NCBI GenBank assembly: GCA_017651315.1
Contig: JAGCDE010000008.1
Location: 1 to 64,000, forward strand
Reading direction: 5' to 3'
Source of the DNA: Bacteroidaceae bacterium
GTDB lineage: Bacteria; Bacteroidota; Bacteroidia; Bacteroidales; Bacteroidaceae
Length of the DNA: 64,000 bases
Below are positions 61,212-64,000 of the stretch, one piece after another (within the stretch, counting starts at the first letter, position 1; every line of letters begins with the position of its first letter). The translations under genes and the position numbers were made by a program. A model generated the notes under the pieces. The model saw only the letters and a list, made by a program, of their open reading frames with translations, made no database searches and was not told the DNA's origin.

Positions 61212-61270
61212 ACGCATTAATGATATATTCCGGAAGCCAGCCTGTTGAAGCAGGTTCCTGTCAGGGCCGT

Positions 61271-62197
61271 TCACTTGTTGTAGCTTTCCTGTGAGAACGG
61301 GACGTTGCGGAGGTTCCCCCAGATGTAATTCTCGAGACCGGGAAAGTCGATGAACGGATTGCGGTTCCTCTGTATCTCGTAAACCGCGTTGTTGCGCTGC
61401 ACCTCCTTCTCGCTGACAGGGTCGGCCGCTGCCCATTTCATGAGCATCTCCAACTGCCATCCGGTGAGTCCGGGATAGGTTGTCCCGTCGATGGTCTGCC
61501 GGACTCCTCCCTTGTCCCCGTACTTGTTGAACCAGTCGGCAAGCTTCTCCTCGTAGCAGGTTACCATATAGAAATAGGTTCGGGCCAGATCCCCCTTGAA
61601 TTCGTCGTTGGGTTCGAACACTATGCCGGAGTAACCGGGGTAGGTGCATCTGCCGAGCTTGCTGAAACCTTTTTCTGACTTGTACCTCTCGCCTTCGGTT
61701 TCGCCGAAGGGGTAGTTGGCGCGACGGTTGTTGACATATCCGTCCGTGGGATAGATGTGGTGCAGGTCTGTGTACATGGGCAGGACATTACCGCCGAACC
61801 AGCTGTTGGGGAAGGAGTGCTCACGGTTGTAACAGTCACCCTCCTTACTGTAGCTCTTGCCCTTGGTGACAGGCTCGTATGCCGTAATACCGGAGTAGAT
61901 GTCCCATATCTTGCCGTCGCTGCGTATGTCGGTCTTCTTGAAATCGGACCAAAGCTCATTGTACTGCCGCTCCCTACGGTTGTAGATAATGGAACCCATG
62001 GCTGTCTTCAGTCCTGCCCCTTTCTTGCCTTCGGCGGCGCGGTAGTAGTCCTCTGTCTTTTCAGGACCGGAGGAGACTGTTGCAGCCGCAAACCGTGCCT
62101 TGACCGTGTTGCCGGATCTGCCTGCATTGCCCGAATGACCGCAACAGACCAGTATAAGAGTTGCACAAGAGATCAGAAACCTTTTTCCTTTGTTCAT
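61271..62197 (-). CDS. secreted endonuclease I (EndA/NucM family)
   Basis: A 308-residue nuclease. N-terminal signal region with Cys (LILVCCGHSG) may be a lipobox. Endonuclease I motifs: YNREHSFPNSWFGG (~residue 126) and DLHHIYPTDGYVNNRRANYP followed by FGE, which form the metal-binding core. It cuts DNA outside the cell or in the periplasm. It is convergent with the GH43 gene; the 59 bp between hold a possible imperfect hairpin (GCCTGTTGAAGCAGGTTC). Confidence 0.88.
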   Translation of the reverse strand: MNKGKRFLISCATLILVCCGHSGNAGRSGNTVKARFAAATVSSGPEKTEDYYRAAEGKKGAGLKTAMGSIIYNRRERQYNELWSDFKKTDIRSDGKIWDIYSGITAYEPVTKGKSYSKEGDCYNREHSFPNSWFGGNVLPMYTDLHHIYPTDGYVNNRRANYPFGETEGERYKSEKGFSKLGRCTYPGYSGIVFEPNDEFKGDLARTYFYMVTCYEEKLADWFNKYGDKGGVRQTIDGTTYPGLTGWQLEMLMKWAAADPVSEKEVQRNNAVYEIQRNRNPFIDFPGLENYIWGNLRNVPFSQESYNK

Positions 62198-62253
62198 TTC
62201 CTGTCAGTCTTTGTGATTTTTGGATTTGGTTTGTGCAAACTTAATGAAAATTC

Positions 62254-62261
62254 TATTTTTG
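62254..62261 (+). promoter_or_regulatory. -7 box for the 62295 lipoprotein gene
   Basis: TATTTTTG matches TAnnTTTG with TTTGTG near 62229 at about -33 spacing. ATG is 33 bp downstream. A good Bacteroidetes promoter match by eye. Confidence 0.6.
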
Positions 62262-62294
62262 CAGAAATAATCAATTGCTAACGATTCAGACGAC

Positions 62295-63194
62295 ATGAAA
62301 AGAAGACTTCCTGTTATCATTGCGGTGGCACTGTCGGTGTCGCTCTCCACTGTATTCACTGCCTGCGGCTCTTCACGTGGTGGGAGCAATTCTGACCTTT
62401 TTGCAGGTCATGAGTACGGGATCCAGATGTACACGTTGCGTGCAATGATAGGCAATGCGCAGCTGTATGAGGCCAACCATGCGCGGGTGATAGACAGCCT
62501 CAGGGCATACGGTATCACAAAGGCCGAACTATATGGCTATGACAACGGCCTGATGTTCGGTACCCCGGCGGCGAAGGTTGCTTCAGACCTGAAAAATAGT
62601 GGCATAACCCCGGTCTCCAGCCATGTCCAGAACCCGCTCACTCCCCAGGAGATAGAGTCGGGCGATTTTTCCGGGAAGCTTGACTGGTGGAACGAGTGCA
62701 TAGCCCTCCACAAGTCCATCGGTGTGAACACGATTGTATATGGCTGGTACGCTTTCCCTAATTCCATGCTTGAATTGCAGCGGATAGCAGAGTATCTGGA
62801 TTGGGCCGGTGAACTGTGCCGCAGGCAGGGGATAGATTTCGGGTATCACAACCATGACCATGAGCTGCGTAGGATTGACCGTACGGTCGTACTTGACTAT
62901 CTGATACGTAACACCAAGCCCGAGAACGTTTTCATTGAGATGGATGTCTATTGGACAGTCTATGGACACGGTAGCCCGGTGGAGTACTTCGAGCGTTATC
63001 CGGGCCGCTTCAGGATACTGCACATAAAGGACCAGTATGAGATCGGGCAGAGCGGAATGGTAGGGTTCGATGCCATCTTCCGCAACATAGAGAAATCGGG
63101 CGCCAGGCATCTGATTGTGGAACAGGAGACCACCCGGAAGGCCGACATGCTGGAAAGCCTCCGTATAAGCATGGATTATCTGCACGGTAATTGA
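62295..63194 (+). CDS. lipoprotein sugar-phosphate isomerase/epimerase-like protein
   Basis: A 299-residue protein with lipobox (VFTACGSS at residue ~22). The remainder is a xylose-isomerase-like TIM barrel: GIQMYTLRAMIGNAQLYEAN, GITKAELYGYDNGLMFG, GIDFGYHNHDHELRR with metal-binding residues, VFIEMDVYWTVYGHGS, RFRILHIKDQY and HLIVEQETT. Such proteins are common near glycan-use genes in Bacteroidetes. Reaction unknown; it may act on a sugar derivative in the periplasm. Confidence 0.8.
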   Translation: MKRRLPVIIAVALSVSLSTVFTACGSSRGGSNSDLFAGHEYGIQMYTLRAMIGNAQLYEANHARVIDSLRAYGITKAELYGYDNGLMFGTPAAKVASDLKNSGITPVSSHVQNPLTPQEIESGDFSGKLDWWNECIALHKSIGVNTIVYGWYAFPNSMLELQRIAEYLDWAGELCRRQGIDFGYHNHDHELRRIDRTVVLDYLIRNTKPENVFIEMDVYWTVYGHGSPVEYFERYPGRFRILHIKDQYEIGQSGMVGFDAIFRNIEKSGARHLIVEQETTRKADMLESLRISMDYLHGN

Positions 63195-63210
63195 TTCATA
63201 AACAGCTGGT

Positions 63211-64000
63211 ATGTATAAGACTAAAGGTTTGAAGAACAGCCGCATTGAGGTGGCTGATGCACTGCGTGGACTTGCAGTTGCGGGTATAATACTGTTCCAC
63301 TCAGTGGAGCATTTCAACACTTTCGCAAGAGGTATCAGATTTACCCTTCCATGCGACGGGACTGTTTTCAAGGTGCTTCAGGCACTTCTTTCGGGCAAGA
63401 TGTACGGCATCTTCGCCATACTGTTCGGCCTCAGTTTCTTCATCATGCGTGACAACCAGGAGCAGAAGGGGAAGGATTTCTCACTCAGGTTCGCGTGGCG
63501 CATGGTGCTGCTCTTCCTGTTCGGCGTGCTGAATGTCTGTTTCTATGACGGCGACATCCTGATAACATACGCAATACTTGGCCTGCTGCTCATCCCGGCC
63601 GGTTACCTGAACACCAGGTGGCTCTGGGCCATAACCATACTGCTGCTTGTACAGCCGTTGGAGATATATTCCCATGCAGTGGGTTGGCATCCCGATTCCG
63701 GTTGGGTCAACATGGGTTATTTCAAACTGATGCAGGGACACGACACGTTCTGGCACTCGGCAGCCACGAACTTGCGCTATGGTATCACCACCACACTGGG
63801 ATGGTTCTGGTTCCACGGACGGATTACCCAGACTCTTGGCCTTTTCTATCTGGGCCTGCTCTTCGGCCGCATGCGTCTCTTCTATAACGAAGGGAATAAT
63901 CTCCGGACCTGGCGCGTGATACTGGTTGTATCGGCAGTGCTGGTGGTCGCGGGGGCATTCACCAGCTTCGGCAGTTACGATGACCTTATCCATCCTATAT
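63211..64000 (+). CDS. DUF418-type membrane protein, cut by window end
   Basis: At least 263 codons, open to the window end, starting at ATG 63211 (16 bp after the previous stop). EVADALRGLAVAGIILFHSV is the DUF418/acyltransferase-like first helix, and further hydrophobic segments follow (MYGIFAILFGLSFFIMRD, MVLLFLFGVLNVCFYDGDIL, GLFYLGLLFGRMRLF). DUF418 proteins are membrane proteins of unknown transport or acyltransfer role. Confidence 0.75.
   Translation, partial: MYKTKGLKNSRIEVADALRGLAVAGIILFHSVEHFNTFARGIRFTLPCDGTVFKVLQALLSGKMYGIFAILFGLSFFIMRDNQEQKGKDFSLRFAWRMVLLFLFGVLNVCFYDGDILITYAILGLLLIPAGYLNTRWLWAITILLLVQPLEIYSHAVGWHPDSGWVNMGYFKLMQGHDTFWHSAATNLRYGITTTLGWFWFHGRITQTLGLFYLGLLFGRMRLFYNEGNNLRTWRVILVVSAVLVVAGAFTSFGSYDDLIHPI

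Overview
The window looks like a chromosomal piece of a gut-type Bacteroidales (Bacteroidaceae/Prevotellaceae-like) genome. The grounds are Bacteroidetes-style promoters (TAnnTTTG -7 boxes), little Shine-Dalgarno sequence, many lipoprotein signal peptides, paired TonB-dependent receptors, glycoside hydrolases of families 5, 43 and 95, a BspA-like leucine-rich-repeat protein, and fused cobalamin-synthesis genes typical of that order. The genus cannot be fixed from the sequence alone.

Layout. 0-0.24 kb: three tRNA genes (Leu-GAG partial, Leu-CAG, Gly-GCC), all minus strand. 0.4-12.7 kb: housekeeping and small genes: an S-adenosylhomocysteine/methylthioadenosine deaminase, a secreted alpha/beta hydrolase with a Gly/Pro/Gln-rich insert, the SbcC-SbcD nuclease, two flavin reductase-like proteins, a Nudix hydrolase, a beta-carbonic anhydrase and small envelope proteins. 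11.6-18.9 kb: an accessory stretch with a GH95-type hydrolase, a DUF4160/DUF2442 pair, two ORF6N proteins and many gene relics (PIN toxin-antitoxin, DUF1295, flavodoxin, Nudix). 18.9-26.5 kb: AT-richer, defence-like genes: a Vsr endonuclease, a DinD relic, a YgjP-type metallopeptidase, a PLD/SF2-helicase/DUF3427 protein, and a separate AAA ATPase + DUF3226 TOPRIM-like operon. 26.6-31.2 kb: a YdeI-like protein, an acyltransferase, a GH5 enzyme and a DUF4832-type secreted protein.

31.2-56.9 kb is a cobalamin region. Lower-ligand assembly genes (cobC-cobS-cobT-cobU) run on the minus strand. Corrin-ring genes run on the plus strand as two-domain fusions (CobJ-CbiC, CbiE-CbiT, CbiG-CobM, CobK-CbiD), interrupted by a 1418-residue LRR surface protein with its own promoter. 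An uptake operon on the minus strand (two TonB receptors, a lipoprotein CbiK-like chelatase, BtuF, BtuC, BtuD) sits behind a cobalamin riboswitch. Together these give partial de novo synthesis, salvage and uptake of B12. CbiL/CobI, CbiA, CbiP, CbiB and the adenosyltransferase are not in the window. 57-64 kb: an OPT transporter, a double GH43 protein, a secreted endonuclease I, a lipoprotein sugar isomerase-like protein and the start of a DUF418-type membrane protein.

Two families of short dispersed repeats run through the window: imperfect palindromes with a GGGG-CCCC core whose outer arms change together (terminator/REP-like), and ~105-155 bp elements with AGAATCTGTTT terminal inverted repeats (MITE-like). 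A third, 282-bp block at 47.7-48.0 kb packs many hairpins at a convergent gene junction. All family calls come from reading the sequence and from memory of the families; no search was run.
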